In this document: positions 25,398-33,503 of the stretch, in pieces | How the letters are laid out: the number at the start of each line of letters is the position of its first letter | How positions within the stretch are numbered: the stretch's first letter is position 1 | Assembly (NCBI RefSeq): GCF_030683065.1 | Contig: NZ_JAUXMX010000012.1 | Location: forward strand, 1-64,000 | From: Pseudomonas sp. | GTDB taxonomy: Bacteria > Pseudomonadota > Gammaproteobacteria > Pseudomonadales > Pseudomonadaceae | Length of the DNA stretch: 64,000 nt | Reading direction: 5' to 3' | Position numbers and translations under genes: made by a program | Notes under the pieces: model-generated | What the model saw: only the letters and a program-made list of their open reading frames with translations | Told to the model about the DNA's origin: nothing | Databases searched by the model: none

Positions 25398-26291
25398 TCA
25401 TGCCAGCGGCACCAGGCACCCGCCAGCCACCTTGCGCAAATGCTCGGTCAAGCTGTTGAGCAACTCGCCGCCATTGCGCCAGTGATGCCAGTAAAGCGGC
25501 ACATCAATCGGTCGATCGGCAATCAGCTCGACCAACTCGCCACGGGCCAGCTCATTCAACACTTGCTGTTCCGGCATCAGGCCCCAGCCCAGACCGCTCA
25601 GGGCCAAGCGCACGAAACCCTCTGACGACGGGCAGAGGTGGTGCATAAAACCGTCGGCCACGCCAAGCTCGGCCAAATAGCGATGCTGCAGCAAATCATC
25701 CGGACCGAACACAATGCCCGGCACCTGGGTCAATGCCGTGGGGGTGACGCCCAGGGGAAAATGCCGGGTAATGAATTCCGGGCTGGCCAGCGCACGGTAG
25801 CGCATGGCACCGAGCGCCTGACTGCGCGCCCCCGCTACCGGCCGATCCGTGGCGCATACACACGCAGCAACATCACCGGCGCGCATGCGTTTCAGACCAA
25901 CGTCCTGATCCTCCACCAGCAACTCCAGCAACAACTTGTACCGGGCGCAAAACTCGCCCACCGCAGCAGCCCACCAGGTCGCCAGACTGTCGGCGTTCAA
26001 GGCGATGCGCAGACGCTCGGGGACCCCACCTTCATCCAGCGCCGGCACCTGTGTTTGCACATCGCGCTCGAGCAGACGCACCTGCTGCACATGGTTGAGC
26101 AAGCGGCGGCCGATTTCAGTGGGTGCCGGCGGCGTGGCACGCACCAGCACCGGCTGACCAACCCGCGCCTCGAGCAGCTTGATTCGCTGCGACACCGCTG
26201 ACTGCGACAAGCCCAGCACCTGGGCCGCCCGCTCGAAACCGGCCTGTTCCACCACCGCGGCCAAGGCGGCCAGCAGCTTGTAATCGAACAA
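25398..26291 (-). CDS. argP: LysR-family regulator of arginine/lysine export (ArgP)
   Basis: A 297-residue LysR-type regulator, the same length as E. coli ArgP (IciA). The winged helix is at residues 1-60 (LAALAAVVEQAGFERAAQVLGLSQSAVSQRIKLLE in two halves). The start is a TTG at 26291, set by an AGGAGA ribosome site six bases upstream and by the family N-terminus MFDYKLLAAL; no suitable ATG exists. It is divergent from the exporter gene argO, its expected target, with a palindrome in the gap. ArgP activates argO when arginine or an analogue is abundant. Confidence 0.92.
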   Translation of the reverse strand: MFDYKLLAALAAVVEQAGFERAAQVLGLSQSAVSQRIKLLEARVGQPVLVRATPPAPTEIGRRLLNHVQQVRLLERDVQTQVPALDEGGVPERLRIALNADSLATWWAAAVGEFCARYKLLLELLVEDQDVGLKRMRAGDVAACVCATDRPVAGARSQALGAMRYRALASPEFITRHFPLGVTPTALTQVPGIVFGPDDLLQHRYLAELGVADGFMHHLCPSSEGFVRLALSGLGWGLMPEQQVLNELARGELVELIADRPIDVPLYWHHWRNGGELLNSLTEHLRKVAGGCLVPLA

Positions 26292-26310
26292 ATCAGTTCT
26301 CCTAATGAGC

Positions 26311-26327
26311 AATCAGCAATATTGATT
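26311..26327. promoter_or_regulatory. Candidate ArgP operator between argP and argO
   Basis: AATCAGCAATATTGATT is an interrupted palindrome (AATCA, seven bases, TGATT) in the 89-bp divergent gap. It sits just upstream of a -10-like TATACA (26333-26338) for argO. LysR regulators bind dyads of this kind. Confidence 0.45.
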
Positions 26328-26380
26328 TTTCTTATACAGCCAAGCACAACAGACTGGCCAGCAACAACAGGAGAACAACC

Positions 26381-26992
26381 ATGTGGCAAAGCTATTTGAA
26401 TGGCCTGGTAATCGCCGCCGGACTGATCATCGCCCTTGGCGCACAGAACGCCTTTGTTCTGGCGCAAAGTCTGCGGCGCGAACATCATCTACCGGTGGCC
26501 TTGCTCTGCGTGGTCTGCGATGCCCTGCTGGTAACCGCCGGCGTGTTCGGCGTGGCCGCGCTACTGGCGCAAAACCCGCTGTTATTGGCTGTTGCACGCT
26601 GGGGCGGCGCCGCCTTTCTGCTCTGGTATGGCGTCCAGGCATTGCTGCGTGCTTACCGTCCGCAGGGGCTCGATCACGCGGCACTGGCTACCCCGCGCTC
26701 ACTGCGCAACGTGCTCCTGGCAGCACTGGCAGTGACCCTGCTAAACCCGCACGTGTACCTCGATACCGTGCTGTTGATCGGCTCGCTCGGCGCCCAGCAA
26801 AGTGTGCCCGGCGCCTATGCCATGGGGGCGGCCAGTGCCTCGCTAATCTGGTTTCTGAGCCTCGCGCTTGGTGCTGCCTGGCTGGCGCCGCAACTGGCAA
26901 GACCGCTAACCTGGCGACTGATTGATCTGGCCGTGGCCTTGATGATGTTCACTATCGCCTGGCAGTTGCTCGCGGCTCCCACCGCCGCCTAA
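26381..26992 (+). CDS. argO: Arginine/lysine exporter, LysE/ArgO family
   Basis: A 203-residue inner-membrane exporter with six hydrophobic segments. The conserved LysE features are visible: GLIIALGAQNAFVLAQSL in the first helix and TLLNPHVYLDTVLLIGSLG in the middle. AGGAGA lies seven bases before the ATG. It exports excess basic amino acids, chiefly arginine in ArgO. Control by the divergent argP is expected from the family. Confidence 0.92.
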   Translation: MWQSYLNGLVIAAGLIIALGAQNAFVLAQSLRREHHLPVALLCVVCDALLVTAGVFGVAALLAQNPLLLAVARWGGAAFLLWYGVQALLRAYRPQGLDHAALATPRSLRNVLLAALAVTLLNPHVYLDTVLLIGSLGAQQSVPGAYAMGAASASLIWFLSLALGAAWLAPQLARPLTWRLIDLAVALMMFTIAWQLLAAPTAA

Positions 26993-27076
26993 AACGGCCG
27001 TCAACCCAGCCGGGAACAGCCGCCGGATGTTGGTTTCCCACACAGTTCCCACGTGTTTAAGGCGAAGGCCCAGTGC

Positions 27077-27082
27077 TATGAT
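27077..27082 (+). promoter_or_regulatory. Possible -10 element of the sodB promoter
   Basis: TATGAT lies about 100 bp upstream of the sodB start. The -35 region at the usual spacing (GTTTAA) is poor, so this is tentative. Confidence 0.3.
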
Positions 27083-27180
27083 CCAAGGCTAGCGGCGCAA
27101 AGAGATAACTCACGCCGCAGATAGGGCCGCCCGTGATCGGCTTCGCGAACACCGCAACTGACCTGATTAGGAGATCAACC

Positions 27181-27762
27181 ATGGCTTTCGAATTGCCGGC
27201 ACTGCCGTACGCACATGATGCTCTGCAGCCGCACATTTCCAAGGAAACCCTGGAATACCACCACGACAAGCACCACAACACCTATGTCGTGAACCTGAAC
27301 AATCTGGTGCCTGGCACCGAGTTTGAAGGCAAATCCCTGGAAGAGATCGTCAAGACCTCTTCGGGTGGCATCTTCAACAACGCCGCTCAAGTCTGGAACC
27401 ACACGTTCTACTGGAACTGCATGAAGCCCAATGGCGGCGGTCAACCGACTGGCGCCCTGGCCGACGCAATCAACGCAGCCTTCGGTTCCTTCGACGCGTT
27501 CAAGGAAGAGTTCAGCAAAGTAACCATCGGCACCTTCGGTTCCGGCTGGGGCTGGCTGGTGAAGAAAGCTGACGGTTCCCTGGCTCTGGCCAGCACCATC
27601 GGTGCCGGCTGCCCGCTGACCAGCGGCGACACCCCGCTGCTGACCTGCGACGTTTGGGAACATGCCTACTACATCGACTACCGCAACGTGCGCCCGAAAT
27701 ATGTAGAAGCGTTCTGGAACTTGGTCAATTGGGATTTCGTAGCTAACAACTACGCAGCCTGA
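27181..27762 (+). CDS. sodB: Superoxide dismutase, Fe type
   Basis: A 193-residue cytosolic enzyme that dismutates superoxide to oxygen and hydrogen peroxide. Metal ligands are visible: His in [11 protein letters not shown], His in QVWNHTFYW, and Asp and His in [21 protein letters not shown]-type spacing and FGSGWGWLV are present, and the Gln of the [10 protein letters not shown] stretch is the Fe-SOD form. It is followed by a strong palindromic terminator. In P. aeruginosa it neighbours argO and bifA in the same way. Confidence 0.97.
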   Translation: MAFELPALPYAHDALQPHISKETLEYHHDKHHNTYVVNLNNLVPGTEFEGKSLEEIVKTSSGGIFNNAAQVWNHTFYWNCMKPNGGGQPTGALADAINAAFGSFDAFKEEFSKVTIGTFGSGWGWLVKKADGSLALASTIGAGCPLTSGDTPLLTCDVWEHAYYIDYRNVRPKYVEAFWNLVNWDFVANNYAA

Positions 27763-27800
27763 AGCCAACTAATGCGCCGGCCGTCAATGCCTGTGCAATG

Positions 27801-27836
27801 AGTAAAAAGCCCGGCTGATCAGCTGGGCTTTTTACT
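27801..27836. terminator. Bidirectional rho-independent terminator after sodB
   Basis: A 36-bp near-perfect palindrome AGTAAAAAGCCC...GGGCTTTTTACT with a run of T on both strands. It should stop sodB transcription. Confidence 0.9.
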
Positions 27837-28208
27837 GTCTACTGAGCACCGCATAGCTTCATTTCAGCTTCACTCAAACCCTGTGATAAGCAGTAGCGTC
27901 AATGCCTTGCCGTGATGCCGGGCAATAGAATAGAGCGAATGCCGGACTCGACATACAGAGCAGCGCGAGCGATTATTCTGCAAGTGCCAGCGACTATGCT
28001 CAGTGAAATAAATCAACGGACACCCCTCAAGTACCTGGCCCTTCGCACCGACATACCGGGAGACAACAAACGCCCTGCCTTTGCCACGCTAGAGCGGCTG
28101 ACCCGATCGACTGCACTGTAATGATGTAATGGCCCTTTGACGACAACCGCGAGTTTGCTGATACTCACAACGATATGACGTCGCTGGCATCGAACAAGGA
28201 ATTGCCAT
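27837..28208. other. Intergenic region upstream of bifA
   Basis: About 370 bp between the sodB terminator and bifA. I see no gene or clear promoter motif; an AAGGA ribosome site at 28196-28200 serves the TTG start of bifA. Confidence 0.5.
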
Positions 28209-30275
28209 TTGAAGCTGGAACTCAAGAACAGCCTGTCTCTGAAGCTGCTGCGCGTCGTACTGCTCTCGGCGCTTGCCGTTGGGGTAATACTGAGCTGTGC
28301 GCAAATTGTGTTCGATGCCTACAAAACCCGACAGGCCGTGACCAACGATGCCCAGCGCATTCTTGGCATGTTCCGCGACCCCTCGACCCAGGCGGTTTAC
28401 AGCCTGGATCGCGAAATGGGTATGCAGGTCATCGAAGGCCTGTTCCAGCACGACTCGGTACGCGTGGCGGCCATCGGCCACCCCAACGAGCCGATGCTCG
28501 CGGAAAAAGCCCGTGATCTGGCGCAGTTGCCCACTCGCTGGCTGACCGACCCGATCCTCGGCCAAGAACAACATTTCACGACCAAGCTGATGGGCCGTGG
28601 CCCCTACAGTGAGTACTACGGCGACCTCAGCATCACCCTCGACACCGCACTCTACGGCGAGAGCTTCGTCACCAGTTCGGTGGTGATTTTCATTGCCGGC
28701 GTACTCCGGGCTTTGGCGATGGGCCTGGTGCTCTATCTGGTCTACCACTGGCTGCTGACCAAGCCACTGTCGAAGATCATCGAGCATCTCAGCCAGATCA
28801 ACCCGGATCGACCCAGCGCCCACAAGCTGCCGATGCTCAAAGGCAACGAGAAAAACGAGCTGGGGCTGTGGATCAATACCGCCAACCAGCTGCTGTCCTC
28901 TATTGAACGTAACACTCACCTACGCCGCGAGGCAGAAAGCAGCCTGCTGCGCATGGCCCAGTACGACTTTCTCACCGGACTGCCGAACCGCCAGCAACTG
29001 CAACAGCAACTCGATCAGATTCTTGATGATGCCGGTCGCCTGCAGCGCCGGGTTGCCGTGCTCTGCGTAGGCCTGGACGACTTCAAGAGCATCAACGAAC
29101 AGTTCAGCTACCAGACTGGCGACCAGCTACTGCTTGCCCTGTCCGACCGCTTGCGCAGCCACAGCGGTCGTCTAGGTGCCCTGGCCCGCCTGGGTGGTGA
29201 CCAGTTCGCCCTGGTTCAGGCCGACATCGAGCAACCGTATGAAGCCGCCGAGCTGGCGCAAAGTGTACTCGACAGCCTCGAGCAGCCGTTCATTCTCGAC
29301 CAGCAGGAAGTGCGCCTGCGCGCCACCATTGGCATCACCCTGTTCCCCGAAGACGGCGACAGCACCGAGAAGCTGCTGCAAAAAGCCGAACAGACCATGA
29401 CCCTGGCCAAGAGTCGCTCGCGCAACCGTTACCAGTTCTATATCGCCAGCGTCGACAGCGAAATGCGCCGTCGTCGCGAACTGGAGAAAGATCTGCGCGA
29501 AGCCCTGGCGCTGAACCAGTTTTACCTGGTCTATCAGCCGCAGATCGATTACCGCGATCACCACGTGGTCGGCGTCGAAGCGCTGTTGCGCTGGCAGCAC
29601 CCAGAACACGGCCTGGTGCCACCCGATCTATTCATTCCGCTGGCAGAACAGAACGGCACCATCATCGCGATCGGCGAATGGATTCTCGACCAAGCCTGCC
29701 GGCAACTGCGCGAATGGCACGACCAGGGCTTCAGTGAACTGCGCATGGCGGTCAACCTGTCCACCGTACAACTGCACCATGTTGAACTGCCACGGGTGGT
29801 CAACAACTTGATGCAGATCTATCGCTTGCCTCCGCGCAGCCTGGAACTGGAAGTCACTGAAACCGGCCTGATGGAAGACATCACCACAGCCGCCCAGCAC
29901 TTGCTGAGCCTGCGCCGCTCTGGCGCACTGATCGCGATTGACGACTTTGGCACCGGTTACTCCTCGCTGAGTTACCTGAAAAGCCTGCCGCTGGACAAGA
30001 TCAAAATCGACAAGAGCTTCGTCATGGATCTGCTCCAGGATGACGACGACGCCACCATCGTGCGGGCCATCATCCAGCTCGGCAAAAGTCTCGGTATGCA
30101 GGTGATTGCCGAGGGTGTGGAAACGGCCGAGCAAGAGGCCTACATCATGGCCCAAGGCTGCAATGAAGGTCAGGGCTACTTCTACAGCAAGCCACTGCCC
30201 GCGCGTGAGCTGATGCTCTATCTCAAGCAGGCCCGCCGGCTCAGCGCCGGTGTGACCAACCCGGTCACACTGTAG
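28209..30275 (+). CDS. bifA: Cyclic di-GMP phosphodiesterase BifA (GGDQF-EAL)
   Basis: A 688-residue inner-membrane protein that lowers cyclic di-GMP, limiting biofilm formation and favouring swarming. A first transmembrane helix (about 12-34) and a second (about 157-185) bracket a periplasmic domain. The GGDEF domain carries RLGGDQF near residue 330, a non-canonical active site known for BifA. The EAL domain is intact: VGVEALLRWQHP, DDFGTGYSSLSYLK, IKIDKSFV and AEGVETAEQ. The start is TTG (MKLELKNSLS) with AAGGA eight bases upstream. Position next to sodB matches P. aeruginosa. Confidence 0.95.
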   Translation: MKLELKNSLSLKLLRVVLLSALAVGVILSCAQIVFDAYKTRQAVTNDAQRILGMFRDPSTQAVYSLDREMGMQVIEGLFQHDSVRVAAIGHPNEPMLAEKARDLAQLPTRWLTDPILGQEQHFTTKLMGRGPYSEYYGDLSITLDTALYGESFVTSSVVIFIAGVLRALAMGLVLYLVYHWLLTKPLSKIIEHLSQINPDRPSAHKLPMLKGNEKNELGLWINTANQLLSSIERNTHLRREAESSLLRMAQYDFLTGLPNRQQLQQQLDQILDDAGRLQRRVAVLCVGLDDFKSINEQFSYQTGDQLLLALSDRLRSHSGRLGALARLGGDQFALVQADIEQPYEAAELAQSVLDSLEQPFILDQQEVRLRATIGITLFPEDGDSTEKLLQKAEQTMTLAKSRSRNRYQFYIASVDSEMRRRRELEKDLREALALNQFYLVYQPQIDYRDHHVVGVEALLRWQHPEHGLVPPDLFIPLAEQNGTIIAIGEWILDQACRQLREWHDQGFSELRMAVNLSTVQLHHVELPRVVNNLMQIYRLPPRSLELEVTETGLMEDITTAAQHLLSLRRSGALIAIDDFGTGYSSLSYLKSLPLDKIKIDKSFVMDLLQDDDDATIVRAIIQLGKSLGMQVIAEGVETAEQEAYIMAQGCNEGQGYFYSKPLPARELMLYLKQARRLSAGVTNPVTL

Positions 30276-30302
30276 AAACAGCAAGCGCGCGCGGCACAGC
30301 CA

Positions 30303-31196
30303 CTAAAGCACCCTCACCCCGAGCAACCAGGCCGTCGCCAAAGCGCCGGCCAGGCAAAGTGCGGCGCCGCCGGCTGCCTGCCAATGGAAATACCGCGCCA
30401 GCTCGTCTTCACCGGCATTGGCCAGAATGAACGGCCGCGACTCGGCAGGCTTGCCCAGATGGTGCTGCGCCGGCTGCGAACTCTCCTGATGATGGCGGTC
30501 TTCGGCCTCCAGTTGCGCGGCCAGGCGTACGCGGCTCCACTCCTGCTCATCCAGCTGACCGTTGCGGTCAGTGTCGAAACGCTGCAACAGACCGTTGAAA
30601 TCGCCCTTCCACTCACGGATCACTTCGCTCTGCGCCGTATCCGGGGCGCGAGCCTGACCACCACCACTGCTGCGAAAATCGCCAATGGCATACAGCGGCT
30701 GGCCGACGTGCAAACGCTCCTCGCTGTAGCGATAGCGCTTGCCGCTGCCCAACCAACTGAGCAGCCCGCTCTTCGCTGGCCCCAGAGGATGACGCAGACT
30801 GCCCTGCCAAACCTCACGAATCGCCGGGCGAACCTCGGCGCCGCGCGGGTCGATCAGGCAGTCGCCAGTGCCGTCGTTCAAACGCAGCCAGACTTCGCTG
30901 CTACCGCTCTCGATCACTCGCCAGCTGCGTTTCTTGCCGCCGGACTGGTATTGCTCGATCTTGAAGCGCCACCACAGACATGGCTTGCCGGTCAGCGGCG
31001 CACGCACCTGCGCATCGGCCAGCGCTGCCAGCACACCGTAGAATTCGGCATAGCCCTGGGCCGCCGAACGAATCTTCGAGGTTGGCGTGTCGAGAAGATG
31101 GCGAGCCTGTGACCAGCGTTTCACGCTCCACCAGGCACCACCGATAGTTGCCCCGCCGCTGAACAGCAGGCTAAGCAACAACCCTTCGATCGCCAC
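30303..31196 (-). CDS. GIDE-domain membrane protein with an EF-hand
   Basis: A 297-residue protein with an N-terminal membrane segment (about 3-22) and a second one at the C-terminus (AAGGAALCLAGALATAWLL). The middle resembles the GIDE domain of the mitochondrial E3 ligase MUL1/MAPL: PLTGKPCLWWRFKIEQ, DGTGDCLIDPRGAEV and GQPLYAIGDF. Near residue 205 an EF-hand calcium motif DTDRNGQLDEQEW is clear. No RING-type cysteine pairs are present, so ligase activity is not implied. It begins four bases after lemA ends and is almost certainly co-expressed with it. Confidence 0.83.
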   Translation of the reverse strand: MAIEGLLLSLLFSGGATIGGAWWSVKRWSQARHLLDTPTSKIRSAAQGYAEFYGVLAALADAQVRAPLTGKPCLWWRFKIEQYQSGGKKRSWRVIESGSSEVWLRLNDGTGDCLIDPRGAEVRPAIREVWQGSLRHPLGPAKSGLLSWLGSGKRYRYSEERLHVGQPLYAIGDFRSSGGGQARAPDTAQSEVIREWKGDFNGLLQRFDTDRNGQLDEQEWSRVRLAAQLEAEDRHHQESSQPAQHHLGKPAESRPFILANAGEDELARYFHWQAAGGAALCLAGALATAWLLGVRVL

Positions 31197-31199
31197 GGC

Positions 31200-31772
31200 T
31201 TAACTGAACAGCGTCTTGAGATCGACGTCGGCCTTCTCGGCATCGCTAAACTCCAGCAACTCGCCTGCTTTGAAGGCGAACGCACGGGCGATCAACACAT
31301 CGGGGAACTGCTCGATGCGCACGTTGTTCAGGTTGACCGCCTCGTTGTACAGCTCGCGGCGATCGGCGATGCCATTCTCCAGGCCACTGATGCGCAGCTG
31401 CAGGTGCCGAAAGCTGTCATTGGCTTTGAGGTCCGGGTAGTTCTCGGCCAAGGCGAACAGCTGACCCAGGCCGATGCGCAAGCCACTCTCGGCTTTACCC
31501 AAGGCGCTTACATCGTGCTGTTCGCGGGCGCTGGCGACGGCGTTGCGTGCAGCAATCACCCGCTCCAGGGTACGGCCCTCGAACTGCATGTACTGCTTGC
31601 AGGTTTCCACCAGCTTAGGCAGCTCTTCATGGCGTTGCTTGAGCAGCACATCGATATTCGCCCACGCCTTGCTCAGCCCGTGCTTCAAGCGCACCAGGGC
31701 GTTGTAGAGAATGACCGCGTAGGCGGCGAGCAGGATCAGAATCACGAGGACAGCAACACTGGTAAGACTCAT
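31200..31772 (-). CDS. lemA: LemA-family membrane protein
   Basis: A 190-residue protein with one N-terminal helix (residues 4-24) followed by the helical LemA domain: NALVRLKHGLSKAWANIDVLLKQRHEELPKLV and a later ENYPDLKANDSFRHLQLRIS, both shown here in part. The start MSLTSVAVLV at 31772 is chosen because it places the helix at the N-terminus. It precedes the GIDE gene by four bases. LemA proteins are widespread and their function is unsettled. The symbol refers to the family, not to the Pseudomonas sensor kinase once also called LemA. Confidence 0.9.
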   Translation of the reverse strand: MSLTSVAVLVILILLAAYAVILYNALVRLKHGLSKAWANIDVLLKQRHEELPKLVETCKQYMQFEGRTLERVIAARNAVASAREQHDVSALGKAESGLRIGLGQLFALAENYPDLKANDSFRHLQLRISGLENGIADRRELYNEAVNLNNVRIEQFPDVLIARAFAFKAGELLEFSDAEKADVDLKTLFS

Positions 31773-31932
31773 GCGGTTTGCTCCGTAATGATGCGCCATG
31801 GCTACTAGCAGATCGGACCCGGTGTCCTGCTGCGCAAAAGCCGAATGCCGGCATTCTAGCGGCATCGGCCTGCCAGGATGGAGACTGAGCGCACGGCTTT
31901 ATGCGATTTAATCGCAACGACCCTTTGCGCAA

Positions 31933-31951
31933 AATGCAAATCTTTCGCATT
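31933..31951 (+). promoter_or_regulatory. Candidate Fur box upstream of icmP
   Basis: AATGCAAATCTTTCGCATT is a 19-base dyad with seven of nine positions matching between arms, 62 bases before the icmP start. The shape fits a Fur site but the match to the textbook 19-mer is only partial. Confidence 0.45.
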
Positions 31952-32012
31952 ATGTTGCAGCTTTGCGTACGCATCCGCGTACCACTCTCATCTCCATGCA
32001 AAGGATTTCGTC

Positions 32013-33347
32013 ATGATTCGTATGCCCCTGGCTTCCGCCAGCCTGCTGGCCATCGCCATCTCCCTCGCCGGCTGCGGCGAAGACAAGGCACCCGTCAGCC
32101 AAACTCCGGCACCTGCCGCCAGCAGCGCTAGTGCCCCGGTAGCCGCAACCAACACAGTCAACGAAGCTGCCGCAACTGCCGTGGTCAGCCACTACGCCGA
32201 CTTGGCCCTGGCTGTCTTCAGCGATGCTGCCAGCACCGGCAAGGCGCTGCATAGCGCCATCGATACACTGCTCGCCAATCCGACCGACGCCACCCTGCAA
32301 GCCGCCCGCGAAGCGTGGCTGGCGGCGCGGGTACCTTACATGCAGACAGAAGTGTTCCGCTTCGGCAATGCCGTGGTCGACGACTGGGAAGGCCAACTGA
32401 ATGCCTGGCCCCTGGACGAAGGCCTGATCGATTACGTGGCAGCCGACTATCAATCGGCGCTGGGCAATCCGGGCGCCACTGCCAACATCGTCGCCAACAC
32501 GAAGATCCAAGTCGGAGAAGACCAGCTCGACGTGACTGAAATCACCCCACAGCTACTCGCCAGCCTGAACGAGCTGGGCGGTTCGGAAGCGAACGTCGCC
32601 ACCGGCTACCACGCCATCGAATTCATGCTCTGGGGCCAAGACCTGAATGGCACCGGCCCGGGTGCCGGCGAACGCCCAGTCACTGACTTCGTGGTCGGCG
32701 AAGGCGCCACCGGCGGCAACAACGAGCGCCGCCGGGCCTTCCTCAAGGCCGCCAGCGAGCTACTGGTCAGCGACCTCGACGAAATGGTCGGCCAATGGCA
32801 GGCCGGCGTAGCGGACAACTACCGCGCCAGCCTGGAAGCCGAATCGGCCGAGAATGGCCTGCGCAAGATGCTCTTCGGCATGGGCAGCCTGTCCCTCGGC
32901 GAACTGGCCGGCGAGCGCATGAAGGTCGCACTGGAAGCCAACTCCACCGAAGACGAACACGACTGCTTCAGCGACAACACCCATAACTCGCACTTCTACA
33001 ACGGCAAAGGCGTTCGCAACGTCTACCTGGGTGAATACCTCAAGGCCGATGGCACGACCCTGACCGGCCCGAGCCTGTCCGACCTGGTAGCCAAGGTCGA
33101 CGCGGCAGCCGACAGCACCCTTAAAGCCGACCTCGCAGCGACCGAAGCCACGTTGCAGGCGCTGGTTGACAGCGCCAACAATGGTCAGCACTTCGACCAG
33201 CTGATCGCTGCCGACAACGCTGCCGGTCAGCAGATCATCCGTGACGCCATCGCCGCCCTGGTCAAACAGACCGGTGCCATCGAACAGGTTGCGGGCAAGC
33301 TGAACATCGGCGACCTCAACCCGGACACCGCCGACCACGCCTTCTAG
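32013..33347 (+). CDS. icmP: Imelysin-family lipoprotein (IcmP-like)
   Basis: A 444-residue periplasmic lipoprotein: the lipobox LAGC ends the signal peptide at about residue 24, followed by a Ser/Ala/Pro-rich linker. The imelysin (M75) motif is GYHAIEFMLWGQD, the HxxE form, with EFRFGN-like elements before it (TEVFRFGNAVVDDWEG). Although P. aeruginosa IcmP was named an insulin-cleaving metalloproteinase, imelysins are now mostly viewed as iron- or haem-linked periplasmic proteins. It begins a group that includes a di-haem protein and a second imelysin, with a Fur-like site upstream and a terminator behind it. Confidence 0.9.
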   Translation: MIRMPLASASLLAIAISLAGCGEDKAPVSQTPAPAASSASAPVAATNTVNEAAATAVVSHYADLALAVFSDAASTGKALHSAIDTLLANPTDATLQAAREAWLAARVPYMQTEVFRFGNAVVDDWEGQLNAWPLDEGLIDYVAADYQSALGNPGATANIVANTKIQVGEDQLDVTEITPQLLASLNELGGSEANVATGYHAIEFMLWGQDLNGTGPGAGERPVTDFVVGEGATGGNNERRRAFLKAASELLVSDLDEMVGQWQAGVADNYRASLEAESAENGLRKMLFGMGSLSLGELAGERMKVALEANSTEDEHDCFSDNTHNSHFYNGKGVRNVYLGEYLKADGTTLTGPSLSDLVAKVDAAADSTLKADLAATEATLQALVDSANNGQHFDQLIAADNAAGQQIIRDAIAALVKQTGAIEQVAGKLNIGDLNPDTADHAF

Positions 33348-33363
33348 GTCAACGCGCACGAGC

Positions 33364-33400
33364 AGCCGGTGTGATCGCCTGATCGCACCGGCTTTTTTAT
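33364..33400 (+). terminator. Rho-independent terminator after icmP
   Basis: AGCCGGTG-T-GATC, loop GCCT, GATC-G-CACCGGCT, followed by T6. It separates icmP from the next three genes, so read-through or a second promoter is needed for those. Confidence 0.85.
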
Positions 33401-33503
33401 ACCTGCGACTTTTCGCCGCCAACGCTAACGCAAATCTATCTTATTTAAACTAAGTTAGCCTGCTAAGCTTGCCGCCTGACTCTCCTACTGCGGATTCTCG
33501 TCG

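Noticed and set aside
27912..28121. Small plus-strand frame between sodB and bifA
   Set aside because: No ribosome site, poor composition and no similarity that I recognise.
33421..33470. Second Fur box before the di-haem gene
   Set aside because: The AT-rich stretch has no dyad and only weak resemblance to Fur sites.
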